Source: Atherinomorus stipes
Taxonomy: Eukaryota; Chordata; Actinopteri; Atheriniformes; Atherinidae
Direction: 5' to 3'
DNA: 64,000 nucleotides
NCBI GenBank assembly: GCA_023101725.1
Contig: JALJCO010012873.1
Coordinates: forward strand, 434,001 to 498,000
Positions 33,100 to 46,100 of the stretch are shown one piece after another. A model generated the notes under the pieces. It saw only the letters and a list, made by a program, of their open reading frames with translations. It made no database searches and was not told the origin of the DNA. How positions within the stretch are numbered: the first letter of the stretch is position 1; every line of letters starts with the position of its first letter. A program made the translations under genes and the position numbers.

Positions 33100-33600
33100 G
33101 AGGTCAGGCACACCTGGATTAATCAAACAAAGGAGCTGGCTTAAGTTCAGGAAGTCGTAGAGTTGTGCATAAAGCCACTGGGAAGAAACAAAATGGAGAG
33201 GTCAAATAGACAGACTAACAGTCTAACAAAGAACTGGGGAAACCTGGTAGTTTATGAGAGGAAGGAGGGGGTAATACTGTGGTATTTAGTCCATTTTCAA
33301 TGTGGTGAAGAAGTTAAAATTTGACCAGCTGTGTTTCTGTTTGGTGTTTGTCTCTTTCTAAAGCAATAATACAATAAACACACACAAGCACATAAAAAGG
33401 AAGGGGAAAAAAAAAACATTATGCAGAGCTGATGGGAGCCTCCAGCACCTGCTTTGCGTCATGCACCGAGCTTCTCATGCATCACCAAGATGATATAAAA
33501 CTCCTGAACATCATCTTTTGTAAGCCATCGGTCCATAACATGAACTTTGTTTTCAGTTTGATTTATTTAGCTGTTTGTGTAAAACTGTAGAGAAAGAGCG
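33100..33600. other. No gene seen
   Basis: Noncoding, A/T-rich; no LIM-domain exon recognised. Confidence 0.4.
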
Positions 33601-34270
33601 GGAATTCAGACCTCTCACAATGAAAAGATTGAATGGCTCATATTCCCCACAGCTGCAAAGCTCATCCCAGACTATGAAGAGGGAGTCACACACATTTTTT
33701 TCCCACAGTTTTGCACAAAGTTCCAATTGTCTCGTAATTCGTAGCCAAGAGTAGGTGACGCTAGGTAATTCTGGCCTTTAGAAAGTGTCTTAAACCCCAA
33801 CTTTATCCCGAGAGCAATCCTTTTGGAACTCTGTTTATGGTGAAATTAACTGGCAGAAAGTCTGGATGGCTGGTGAGAAGTTTTATGTAAACAACAAAGT
33901 TAGAGAAGTTTCATTTAAGATATTACACAAAGTATCCATCACAAAAGATGTTGGCAATATTTAACAATGATAGTAATTTGCTATGTAAATTCTGTGGGAA
34001 TGAAGATGAGACTTTTCATCATTTGTTTCATCAGTGTGTATTTTCTGAGCTGAAATACAGCGTTATCTACAAACAATGACAGGAAAAGCAAACTGAGCTC
34101 AGAAACATTAGTATCCATCCCAGTTAACTGATGCACACCAATCCTTCCAAAAATGTGCAATATTACCCCTTTTGTTTTTTTTTTCTATATGTATGTCTAT
34201 TGTGTTTTTTGTTTATGGTGTACAAGAATTATCTATATGCATTTAATGTAATGTTTTTTTAAATGATATA
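33600..34270 (+). mobile_element. L1-like LINE 3' fragment
   Basis: Plus-strand remains of the reverse-transcriptase C-terminus: KFYVNNKVREVSFKILHK, then, after a stop and frame change, CKFCGNEDETFHHLFHQC, the Cys/His motif typical of L1-clade ORF2 ends. Bounds approximate. Confidence 0.6.
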
Positions 34271-34299
34271 TATATATAAAAAGCTTTAAAAAGTGCCTC

Positions 34300-35440
34300 T
34301 CTCTCATGTTGCTCTTGTCTGAGCGTTTGTGATGGGAAGTTCAACTGTTTTTAAAGATTCAGCTCTTTTGACTCGGCACCCGTAGAAGACACTGTTTTTT
34401 TAGCTTCCAAATGAGTCTTCATTCAGTGTCACTCAGAGCTTTCTTTCATCATAAGAGTTTTATTTTGTGCATTTCTTAATGAGAAAATATAGGTTTTTAA
34501 TACTTTAATCAAACGCTTAAAGGAGCAGTAAGTGAAAATTCAAGTTAAAGTAATTAAAACAATATTTGAATAAAACATAAATAGCACTTAAATAAATCGT
34601 TCAGCAAATTAATAGATTATAACAAATTAAGTGAAAAAAATAACAGTCCAAAAGGCCCAAAAAGGAGAAGGATGAAGTAAAACTTATTTAGTCCTGCCCC
34701 TTTTTATCATCATATTCGTCCTCAAAGTTGACTCTTGATCTCTCATTTGCTTAAATGCCAGTTTACAAGACTGGGTAAAATTTGAGAGAATAAATATACA
34801 GAAAATACAGAAAATTTGCACTCTAACATACATATGTAAACATAACCAATTTACCTATATACATTCATTCATATTTATGCACTCAACCATCTTACACTTT
34901 AATATTTATTTGTAATTCTGTGTACAATTTTAATTATGTCTGTTTATGTTCTTTAATTTTTCACTTTTTGAATACTAGTTCGTTAAATCCTCTTTTAAAC
35001 TGAAAAATGTTTGGACATTGTTTGATCTCTACATAACGGCTATTTCATAGTTTTACACCATATATCATAAGGCACATGCTTTTCATAGTTGTTCTCAGAC
35101 TTAAAATCTTCAGGTTTAATTTTCCCCTGAGATTATATCCACCTTCATGATTATGAAAGTTGTTTTTTTTTTTTTTATATGACCAGGAAGTACTTTGTTT
35201 AAAGCTTTATACATTAATTTGCAGTCTGTTATTCCACCAAATCACTAGATTTTAGTGTTCTCAACTTGTAAAATAATGAATTTGCGTGCTCTCTATATGC
35301 AATTTGCAATGTGAAGCTCTAGATGTGTGATTTCATCCAGACCATAGTATGACATCACACACCATCTCTCCGTGTTGACATTGAGCCTCTTGTACTCTGC
35401 CCTCACGTGCATGTTCGTGTATAAATTGTGGCTGCGTCCT
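34300..35440. other. No gene seen; possible repeat
   Basis: A/T-rich sequence. 34700-35230 looks like a decayed interspersed repeat but could not be classed. Confidence 0.4.
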
Positions 35441-35442
35441 TC

Positions 35443-35640
35443 TGGTCCCGGACCTCCTGCAGGTTTTAGACATTTCCCTGCTCCAGCACACCTGGTTCAA
35501 ATTAAACAGATCGCCCCAACAGCTCAAAGTTCTGCACAAGCTTGGAAATGACTGATTTAAGTCAGATGTGTGAAAGAGGTGAAACATCTACAACTTGTAG
35601 GGCAGTGGCTCTCAAGGACTGAATTTGGACATCTCTGGTC
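35443..35640. mobile_element. MITE-P copy
   Basis: CCTCCTGCAGGTTTTAGACA and CCAGCACACCTGGTTCAAAT on the left, GGCTCTCAAGGACTGAATTT on the right, same layout as 3464-3665. Confidence 0.55.
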
Positions 35641-35649
35641 TGAAGGTTA

Positions 35650-36680
35650 GTGGGGAAGAAGCTGACCAATACTGTTTCCAGTGTTTCTTGCAAGAAAGAA
35701 GAATTGTTTCCAAGTATGTAGACCCTCCTGTAAAATGACCACCCACTCTGCTGTAGATGTTCGGCAAATTACATCTGTCCATTCCTCTTTTTCTTTATTC
35801 ATCTACTCTTTTTTTCTGTTGCTCTTAGAACAATGCATCACTGGGGTGTGACGAGCAAAGTCTGATTTTAATTAATCTAAGGCAAGGCTTCCCCAACGTT
35901 CACAGCAATATTTGATCCAACAACAATATTATAACATATGTAACTGATGAAATTGTCAGTTCTCAGATCAGCTGTGGGGAAGCTCTAAAATCAATCATGG
36001 AGAAATCCCAGCAAACAGCAAAACGCAATTAAATAACTGAACAAGAAGCCGAGGATTGTCTCTGTCAGACAGGGTTTAATCTCTTTTTATCATTCGCCTT
36101 TGCTCTTTTAGGAGCAGCCAGATGTAGCAGCATGGCTCTTTGGAGGAAGCGATGTGAGACGTACAACCAGGCGAGTCTGAGCCAAGGTTGGGCTTTTATT
36201 CTGCATGGAGAACAGGGATGCAGCCCCAGCAGGGATCACGAACCAGGAGCGGAACCGCTGAATGGAAAAGCCTCCAGAAATGTGGCTCTCTGAGGGATAA
36301 TCCTGGAGAGAGACTATCCTGAATTTTCCCTTCATCACAATGATCTGCTTAAGCTGATTTGTGCAGGCAAAGAGGAGACTGAGGAGACTGAGCATCCTGG
36401 CATCGGTCCTCTACAAATCTGTGACAGCTGTAATGTGCACAGAGCCGTTGTTAACTGGACTAAATAAATGTGAAATTTTCTAACTGGATTAAATGATAAT
36501 CAGCCGCCTAACCTTAAAAGCTGATGAATTCTTTAAAAATAAGCACAAAATGCTCAGTTTTTATGGGGTTTACATAATCAAATTGACCAAATTTATCAAA
36601 TTTATTTTGACACATGCATAAATCCCTGTTTTGGCAGTTAAGACATCACATGTACACAAAAAGCAGACACATAGAAGACT
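35650..36680. other. No gene seen
   Basis: Noncoding; the open frame at 36108-36395 has no recognisable motif. Confidence 0.35.
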
Positions 36681-36683
36681 TAC

Positions 36684-36850
36684 CAGAACTCCTGAGAGGG
36701 AAAGTTTGCAGCTTGCAGGCGAAGTGGACAGTCAGCGCAGGAGCAGGGAGTCGAATGTGGACCGGAGTGAAGACAAGGAGATTATCTGCTGCTCTGACAC
36801 AAAGAATGCCGTCCTATAACCCCCTCTTCTCTCCCTCAAGATGTCCCCAA
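36684..36850 (-). other. Candidate 5' noncoding exon of gpr17
   Basis: On the minus strand a strong donor, GTTCTG|GTAAGT, lies at 36684, and the gpr17 coding exon has an unpaired acceptor at 30791. Mammalian GPR17 has upstream noncoding exons. This link is an inference from splice signals only. Confidence 0.25.
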
Positions 36851-36859
36851 GAATGAGAC

Positions 36860-38375
36860 TGTAGCGCTTTTTGTCTCGACAAATTTGATAACAGAGAGGG
36901 AGTCCCGTTGGGAGCCTTTCGTTTGAACCCTGACCCCACCCTTTCTTTCTCCATCCCCTTCTCTTCAGAGAGCCACTTGTGCGCTCCACAATAGCCTGAG
37001 TCAGAATAAGCGACGCATTTTAGCAGCGGGAAGAAGAATGGCATGCCTCAGTCGCAATGAGTTGTCGGGTATGGCTCCATGGAAACCAGGCCTCGTGGTG
37101 CACTGAGTGTTTTTACCATGAACTCCCACCCCCCCACTGATAGACAGAAGATGGACTGTGTTGTTAATTGTGAGGTTTATGACTAAAGTCTCAGAGATAA
37201 TCTTTTTGTAGATGCTCTGTTGTGGGCCCCATGCCCTATAGGAACGCTAGATAAAAAGGGGGGTTGAAACAGAGGCCCCTGTTGCTCTCCTGCCTCCTGG
37301 GGGCATCTTGAATTGGAATGCCCAAAATAATCAGTCACATAGCCATTGGACAGATGTGGAGAAAGAGCCCTCTGGCTGAGGGGGATAACATTTCTTTCAT
37401 ATGTGGTCTCCACAGCTGTGTTTCAGACACATCGGCCCTTTTTCTCGTCTGTATCATCGATATGCAAATGGTATTCTGCAGACCTGAATGAAGCCACTAT
37501 CTGCGCAGGACTGTGAAGAGGCTTTGACATCACTACCCTGTTAATCTTCTGCCAACTCCTAATTGGGATGGACCCCCCCCAACCTTTGTTTGGATGTCTA
37601 CATGGTCTGTTGTGCGTCTGGTAACCCTGCTGCAAAAACATTTCTTTGGGTACGTGTGTGATCGTGGATGCTGGAAGTGTTTTGTCAGGTGCTCCAGACA
37701 GGACAGGTGCTGTGGGTTTATGGTAAATGTGGCAGCAGGAAGTCTTTTGCACACATAAACACACCACTGTGAATGGATGCAAAGTTTATAAAGACGCTTT
37801 TTATGCACACGTACATGGCAACCACTCAAGTTGTAATTGAGTATAATCATCTCAAAGCCATCTGATCTTACTCAACTTTCATGGAGACACAAATCACCCA
37901 ATAGCTGACTTTCTAGATCATTTCTAAAGGTATTTACTTGAAGAAGCCCCGTGGTTATTTTGACAGACTTCTTGCAGTACAGTAGTAGCAATGTTTCTCT
38001 TGGTAGGCTCTAGTCATACATGAGCACAAGGGGTGATGCAGTTCACTCTGCGCAGCTGGTTTCATACCACTCCAGTTATGAATGGTTGGCGGCAACAGGC
38101 CCCAAAGAAGCTTAACAAAGCCCCAACAAAGGCCGTGAAGGAGACTGAAAGCCAGTAAACAGACATGTAAATAGCGTGTGGTTCAGAATTGTAAAAGATT
38201 TTTTGTCCACAAATTTAAAATAACAAACTGCAAAAGTAGTTTTTCCAGTGGAAATCTGACAGGGCATTAATTAAACTCCTGAAAACTTACTCTTTAAATT
38301 CACATTGTTTTTCTCGAAAACAACACATTTGAGCCTAAAATAACCCAGATCGTAAGCACTGGTTTGAGTTGGATG
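36860..38375. other. No gene seen
   Basis: Unique-looking sequence with no recognised exon, possibly the gpr17 promoter side. No LIMS2 LIM-domain coding was found on either strand. Confidence 0.35.
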
Positions 38376-38379
38376 CATA

Positions 38380-38892
38380 GTTGTCCTTGAAAGTTTACAT
38401 ACCCTCCCATTAAAGACAAGGCTAAATTCATAATAATAATTAAAATAACACAAAACTGAAAAAAGTGATAATGAATAAAAATTTACTAAATTATAATTTA
38501 GTAAAATAAAATGTTGATTTTTAATTTTGTTTAAGAAAATAATAATTAAAAATAAAAACAAAACTGTCCCAGACAAATTAGAGCCCCTTGCTCATAAACA
38601 GTGGGTCAAAATACCTGTCAGCAGGTGCAGAAATCTGATTGGATGTGACAGAAAACACCTGGTTGCAGTGATTGCCTCAAAGTGTTGCTCAACAAAAATC
38701 TAGCTCAGGAGCCCCATCATGCTTGTTTACTTGTTTTATTTTTTGTTTGTTTTGAACCACAATACAAAATCAATGTCATGATTTTCATAGAATTTTTAAT
38801 TATCATTACTTTTGACAACTTCAGCTCATTTAGCTGGCAGCTGATTTTTTTTGTCTCTAATGGAAGGGTATGTAAACTTTCAAGCACAACTG
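38380..38892. mobile_element. Tc1-type MITE (MITE-D family)
   Basis: Inverted ends: GTCCTTGAAAGTTTACATAC and GTATGTAAACTTTCAAGCAC, with CCCATTAAAGAC mirrored inside. The body CTGATTGGATGTGACAGAAA is shared with 48006-48534. Confidence 0.75.
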
Positions 38893-40081
38893 TATATGCT
38901 ACTTCACCCACCGCCTGCATCCCCACTCCCCCTACAGGTCTCTGCTGCTCTGCATAAACACTTTCAACACCACTAAAATAGACTTGAAAATCAGTAAAAC
39001 ATCAGATATGAAATACATTGTTAAATACAGTGACTTGTGTCAAATAAACAAATACTTCAGTATATGATGCAAGTCTTTGGTGTATTAATATGGCTGCATT
39101 TTACTTCACCACATGTGCACTAGTTACACAAAAGCAGAACTTTCTCTAATGTAACCCTTATCAATAGACCTACTCGTCATTTTTCATGCAAGAGTGTCTT
39201 TGTGATACTAGTAATGTGATAAGTTTTCATGAGATCCTCTTAATGATGGTTCTGTTTCAGTGGAAGTTTGTTAGCTTGCATTGCATTTACATCATTGTCA
39301 TCAGATGGAGTCACTAATCTTTCCTTCACTTTTTCTTTTCCTGTGCTTGTTTCTTTGTGCTGTTGCACGAGATAAAAGACATGCAAAGTCACTCTGGGGT
39401 TGAATTACTTTTTATAGGGAAGAAAGACATGCAAGTTTGGCAGTACAGAGTGGAGCCTTACAGTTTGAGTACAACAGAAAAAAGAATGAGCAACAAAACA
39501 GCAGTAAAGACTGGGCTGAATTTAATTCTGTGCATTTAAAGGTCCTTAACATGATAATATCAGCACGAAGCTAATGATGAGTTAATGCGGACATTAAATA
39601 AACACTTATTGCACACACCAGAACAGAAAAGTTGCTTTAAACCAGCAACATGACGAGACTGGCTTGTGAGGATTGTCATGCATGAAACCCAGACAAAGCT
39701 TGGGATGCAGGGGGTAAAGTATAGTTCCTGCTTTGAAATGCTCAGCCATGTAGCTGATTCACTCTTGCATGCATGAAAAACAAAACAAACAAACAAAAAC
39801 AACAAAAAGATATGTTTTACATTTTGTCACCTCGGCTGAGTTTATGGAAAGGAAAAAGCATTCATGAACAGAATCAGTGGCTCATTAAAAACCGACTAAG
39901 TGCTTCAGTAAATGCGTAAAAGAATAAGAACTGATTCATTTCTACTCTCTATGTTTCAGCAGAACTTGCTTTAAATAAAAACTGAAAAATCTGCCTTCAC
40001 TCAGTTTCATGCAATAAATCAATGTCTATTTTTCCCTCAGAGCACTAATAAATCTGGCTTTCCAGCGTTGCACTGCAGATT
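38893..40081. other. 3' flank of myo7b, no gene seen
   Basis: Must hold the myo7b 3' UTR. No convincing poly(A) signal close to the stop was recognised on the minus strand. Confidence 0.35.
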
Positions 40082-40177
40082 TCACATGTTGAAGCGGTGG
40101 CTCCTGGTCTGCACCGCCCTCCCCTCTCTTAGGTACATGTTGACATATGAGGTTATAAGATCATCCATCTTGTAACC
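40082..40177 (-). CDS. myo7b: myo7b last exon (25)
   Basis: Encodes [20 protein letters not shown], then a short basic tail and TGA at 40082. Acceptor TTTAAAG. Confidence 0.93.
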   Translation of the reverse strand, partial: GYKMDDLITSYVNMYLREGRAVQTRSHRFNM

Positions 40178-43100
40178 CTTTAAAAAGGAGGAAAAGTGAG
40201 ACAAGAAAACATGATCACAACCCTCATTCTCAGGTAATTTAACATCTGTTTACTTCCAGCTTACCAGTGATGTTTCACACAGGAATTTGGTTCCCTTCAC
40301 TAAGCTGCCAACAGTCATGTGGAAGTAGGTGCTTCCACTGCACCAGTTAGCAATGCGGTTGAAGGGGTGATTTGCCAGAACCTCCTTTAAACAGAAATGA
40401 AAATGTTAATGGGAAATATAAGCTGGGAATGTTGGCTTAAAAATTGCCATTAAATATTATTTGTTTCTTTCCAACCTTGGTTTTAGGGTGGATGATTGTA
40501 AGTCCCTGCTTGCTGATGGCTATTCGTACGATATCTGGAAAATCTGTCTCTGACGTTTGCTGGAGAGAAAGTTAGAAATCAGAAGACTTTTCTTCACAGT
40601 CGTGGCTGCTTGCTTTCTGCTGCAACTGCAGCTGCAACGGACTGAGCAAGGCCAGGACCGGTAGATAAACCAGTCACCCACTGAAACTGCTGGCAGATAA
40701 AGAGATAAAGCAGCGCCTGTGTTGCAGCGCTTACCTTCACCTCGAAGAAGGCGCAGCCAAACGTGGGCCAGCGGTAAACCGCCTTCAGAAAGGCCACCTT
40801 TGCTTCATCTGCAGTCATACCAGCTTGTTTATTAAAAGTGGCGACAATATTCTGAAAATGTAGAAAAACATGTCACCACACAGCACTTGTTTTGTGAAGT
40901 CTGCACTTTGCTGCACTTTTGTAAAGTTATGTTGCCACAGGAGGAGGGATTTATAATGGTACCACTGTTCATAGAGAACATGCAATTCAAAAGATGAATC
41001 TATGATATTCTGTATTTTCTGTGTGCAACAGACCAGTGGTTTTCAAAGTTTTTGAGCCACGACTCCTGAAATAACTGATGTGGAAAAAAAATTGAATAAG
41101 AACTTCTGAGAATGATCCAGATGAGAAAGTCCATTCAGGTTTATTAAGGAGAGCTGCCACACAAATGCACGCGGCATCTGCATGAGAACTCTGATTTACA
41201 GAAGAGGAGTTTCCCCTTATATAGCTGACAGGAGATGTGTATTTGTTACAAACGTCATTTTAATGTAGAGGAGAGGCAAACATTGCCTCAGACAGGAAGG
41301 GAAGTGAACTGAGAGTCTCTCAGGAGGTTTCAACCTTATATCTTACAGAGTGATGAGGAAGGTCTTTGGCTCCTTGCATGCAAACAGTTGTCAGTGTCTG
41401 CCTTTAGTGACAGACATTTGGGGGCCGTCCACACGGCGCCGAATTACAGCAAAACAGTCAAAAAAATTTAAGAAATCTGCCCCATCATCCTCACGAAACC
41501 AGGGATTAGCCTCCTGAAACTGGTCATCTCTGAAACCAGGTTCCAAGGTGAAAAGGGTTGAAGGGTTTTCTAAGAATGAGTGGAATAAATAATAAAATTT
41601 CCTCCACATACAGTAGCATACTTTGGTATTCTTGACTGTGAGCTTCTGGTCACTCAATGATAAAAATTCTAAATGTAAGACTTGAAAAGTGTCAGAAAAT
41701 TCATGAATAGGGAGGATTTTTTTTTTGTGGATTCTGTGGTGACAAGGCACCTACGTATATGCCCAAAATCAGCTTCTCTCTCTGAGATAATGCCAGATTA
41801 AGATTTTAACATGGCAATAAACTTATTTATGCACAAGTTATTTATGCATAATTTCACAGACTAATCTCTTTGCAATAATGTGTTCATTTTGATACCCCAA
41901 CCCCCCCCCCCCCCAATTTATTTGATAAATGTAGCACATGTAGATGTAGTTTTGTTTTTGAAAGATTTAGACCCTAGCATTTATGGTCCCCGACTTCTTA
42001 CACAGATCGGCTACTGTGTGGTACGAACATAGACCGCTAATAGGGGATGGACTTAGTATCCAGTTACATCTGAATAGAGCAAAGTAAAGCCAGTTGGGCG
42101 TGTCCCACTGTCGCCATCTTGCCCTGTCACGTGTGTCGTCACTCCCGGAAAATTTTTTAATGGGCACAGCGCGGTCACGGGGCAAATGATTGACAGCCAA
42201 CATACTCTGGGCTGAAGTTGGTCTTTTTAACATGGGAGTCTTTGGGGATTTGCTCTGTTTTTGAGTCGGCCCCCAGCAGATCAAGAGAGAATTACAATTT
42301 TTGTGCAACACAGAACTGAGCTAACTGTTCTCTAGCAGAGTTGCCCCTTGGATATAAACCTTAAGCGCACACATACTCCATACTAATCAGAGAATCAACT
42401 GTTTATTAATCCACGACCTATAATAGTTGATTGAAAGTGCAACAATGATCTTTAGTTGCACTTCATAAGCTTTTAAAACTTTGTTTTCAGGCATGCAATT
42501 TGTGCAAACCTGTACAATGAACCGTACGTATATACAGCTCTGGATGTACAACAGATGACACGCTTACTGCTTCCATTACAACCAGCAGCAGCAGGGAGCT
42601 GTTAATAAATGAACCCAACTAACTGATCATCAGCAAGCGTGAGTGCATCTATAAGAACAGAAGTGTAGACCGAGTTCTGCTGTGTACCAAATTATTCTAC
42701 AGTTAAATGTGAGGCCATCTCTCTTCCTGGAAGAACTTGTCTGAAACTGGGTCATAGAAGAGGGCTCAAATCCCAAACAGCAGCAGATCTACAACAGAAT
42801 GACTGGAAAAGAAGAGAATCTGCTGTCGTCCAGTTAAAATCCAGACCTCGGCCTGACTGAAATGCTGCGGTGGGACCTTTAGAGAGCTGAAAACCACAGT
42901 GAACTGAAGTAATGTTGTAAAGAAGAGCCGACCAATGATATAAGAGACTGATAACATCGTACAGAACGTTACTGCTGGTGGAGCTGGTTTCCAAGCTGCT
43001 GAATCATGGGGGGTGTTGATGCCTTTTCAGCTCAGCTTTTGTTATATAATGACGTATAATATATCAGGAGCACTTCTTTATAATAGATGATATTTCCCTA

Positions 43101-46100
43101 ATTTGACACCTGATGATGACTGTGAGTTTTTCTTACATCCTGATGTGTAAAATGTTAGAAATGAAGGCAGCTGGACCTTACTAAGTTACATTACAGCACC
43201 TGGTGAACGGGCTGCAAAGATACTGAGCCAACATATAATCAGAGGGAGAAAACCTCCGATGCAACGCCCTGGCCTTCTCTGTGGTGCCGGGTTGATATGT
43301 TGGTACCAACATCATTGTGAGTCACGGCAAAGAACATCACTGACAGGTTTGGTGAGTCATTTCTGCAGGGAAACATTCACATCATGTGGACGCTAACTAG
43401 ACACAAATCTCCCTTAAAACTGCTACAAACCAAGTCCAGACCAAGTAGGCCAGGGTTAGTCCAGCCAGTCCTACAACAGTCGGGTGTGTTGCACCGGGGA
43501 TATCATAAAAATAATGCCCAACGACTCAATTTGTGTGCCAACTGGTCGACATCCATCCATCCATTTATCCATCCTTTCATCTATCCATCCTTCCATTTTC
43601 TTGTCATTTATCCAAGGCCAGGTTGTGGCGAAGCTGCCAACCAGGCAAGCCCAGACTCCCCTCCCCCATATGGACTAGGTCTTCTGGGGGGATCCTGAGG
43701 CAGCCGAGAGACGTAGTGAGACATGCCTGGAATGATACGCCTCACCAGGGAGGCGTCCAGGAGGCATCCTGACCTGATGCGCAAGCCACCTCGTCTGGCT
43801 CCTCTGGATGCAGAAGAGCAGCGACTCTACTTTGAGCCTGTCTCAGATGGCCAAGCTTCTCACCCTGTCTTTAAGGGAGAGCCTGGCCACCCTGATGGGG
43901 AAGCTCATTTCGGCTGCTTGAACCCACAATCTCGTTCTTTCAGTCATGACCCACAGCTCGTGACCAAACGTGAGGGTAGGAATGTAAATCGACCTGTAAA
44001 TTAAGAGCTTCGCCGTCTGGCTCAGTTTCTTCTTCACCACAACAGACCGATGCAGAGTCCGCATCACTGCAGACGCCGCACCACCTGTCAATCTTCTGCT
44101 CCTTTTTTCCCTCAGTCATGAACAACCCCCCCAAGATACTTGCACTCCTCCGCCTGGGGCAGGACCTCACCCGCGACCCGGAGAGCACAATTCACCCTTT
44201 TCTGGCTGAGGACCAGAGTCTCGGATTGGTCCACATATTAAAGGCATTATAGAAGATGTTTCTTTCAACAATTTTTGCAATATTAGATGAAATTGGGTTC
44301 CCATCCCATACGCGATGATTAATAAAAAACTTTAAATATATAAATACTATGATACGTATGTGTGTGGTTATTTTTGGTGTTTTTTATGAAATGTATTGAA
44401 TAAAAGAAGAACAAAGTCCTGCAAGGCTCATCCTTCAAGACCTCGTACCTTCTTCCACTCGTTTTCAGACATGGCTTTCAGTTGGTCGCCAGGCACCAGC
44501 TCCTTCAGCATCTTGGGAATCATGACCAGCTGGTTTTTGTCGGTGTCAGCCTTCACTCTGAACAGCAGAGCTGCGATGTTCACCATCTCCTCTTTACTAC
44601 AAACATGGTAGCCTCTCAGGTATTTTGGTAACTCCTGCGACACAGAAAGGTAGAGGAGGTTTTTTATTTAAGAATTCTTAACTGAAGTTTTACCATTAAT
44701 ACATGTACAGTTAATACGGATCCAGTCTGTTTGTAGGTCTTTATCACCGATCTTTTCTGTTACCCTCCCACTGATCACATTGAGCACTATTAACATGGCC
44801 TCACCTGCGTGCCAGGTCAGAGTACATGCATGGAAATATTGTTTTTGTTTGAGGGGAAAGAAAAAGAAAAAAAATGTCTACACAGCTGGAAAATGTGAAG
44901 TTCATATTTAAATGTACCTGAGGGAAATGGAAGATAAGATCAGCCTCTGTGTCTCTGCCAGGGACCACATTAAACCACAACTTCCTCATGAAGAACACAA
45001 GGTAGGTTATGTTGGCTGGTCCACCTTCAGAACACACACACACACACACACACATACACTCGCAGGTAAATACACACAATCCTCAAACTTCCTGACGTCT
45101 CTATCATCACACCATGTGCCTTTACCGTCTTTCAGGCCCTTGGCTTTCTTGGACCAGTCCGTGATTTGTCTCAAGCTGTCAAAGAAGTAGTCCGTTTCAT
45201 TCAAACTGAGAACCTGAAATTAAATAAATATAATTAGATGGTTCGGTTTTATGATAAAAGGGTTAAGAGTTTCCAAAAGATGAGACTGTAAAAGAGTAGA
45301 TTCTAAATAAGTTATTAAAAGGTGAGAAAATGACACCTTGTCGTGTGTTTTAACAAAAATGCTGAAGCCGTCGGCTGAAGCCAGGTTAAGCTTTCTGGAA
45401 ATATTCTGGATGAGATCCTTGATCCTGGTGCTGGTTGCCACCTCGAATATCTGCAGAGAAATTATCAGAATAACTTACTCGGACCGATGAGCCACTAATA
45501 TGCACCCTCCGCTTCGCTACCCCCCTCCCTCGGCTGATTCAATTGCATGAGTGGAGCTGAGTAACTGCTGAGCAGTCAGGTCTGGGTTTTCAAACAAACG
45601 GATTTAAAAGCAAACTTGTGCAGCAACACTGAGGGAGGCGACCACAACCTTGTCATTACCTGTAAGTTTATTTATTTTCTAAATGCTGTCTTGTAATAAA
45701 CATAGCTCACTAAAGTGCACATGTTGCTAACAGTTAGCCTTTAGCAAACTCAGACTGCTAGGGCAGCTTGACCTACTTTCTCTATAAGGTTACAGCCAAA
45801 TAAGGTGTAGCCAATCAAAATGAAGTCAACTTGGTCTCCGGGTAAAGCTGCATATCATTACTGCACCCAACTCTCTTACTGAGGAAGGGAGGTCTAGCGT
45901 GCCAAAACAATCCCCCGCTGTAAAAAGTGCAGTTTTTTCTTTGGAGAACTAACTGCAGCAATGTCGACTACATGAACTAGTTTTTACTGCTATCTCATCA
46001 CTCCTTTAAGTGAAAGTCCATGTTCGTACCTCATCTGTGTCGTTGGGGAAGTGGATTTTGTGGAAGATCTGGGTGCTGTTCTGCTGGATGGCGTCGACCT

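Noticed and set aside
36108..36395. 95-codon minus-strand frame
   Set aside because: No domain, splice signals or family resemblance.
31000..40000. LIMS2 exons expected from mammalian order
   Set aside because: No CxxC-type LIM motifs were recognised on either strand by eye; not annotated.
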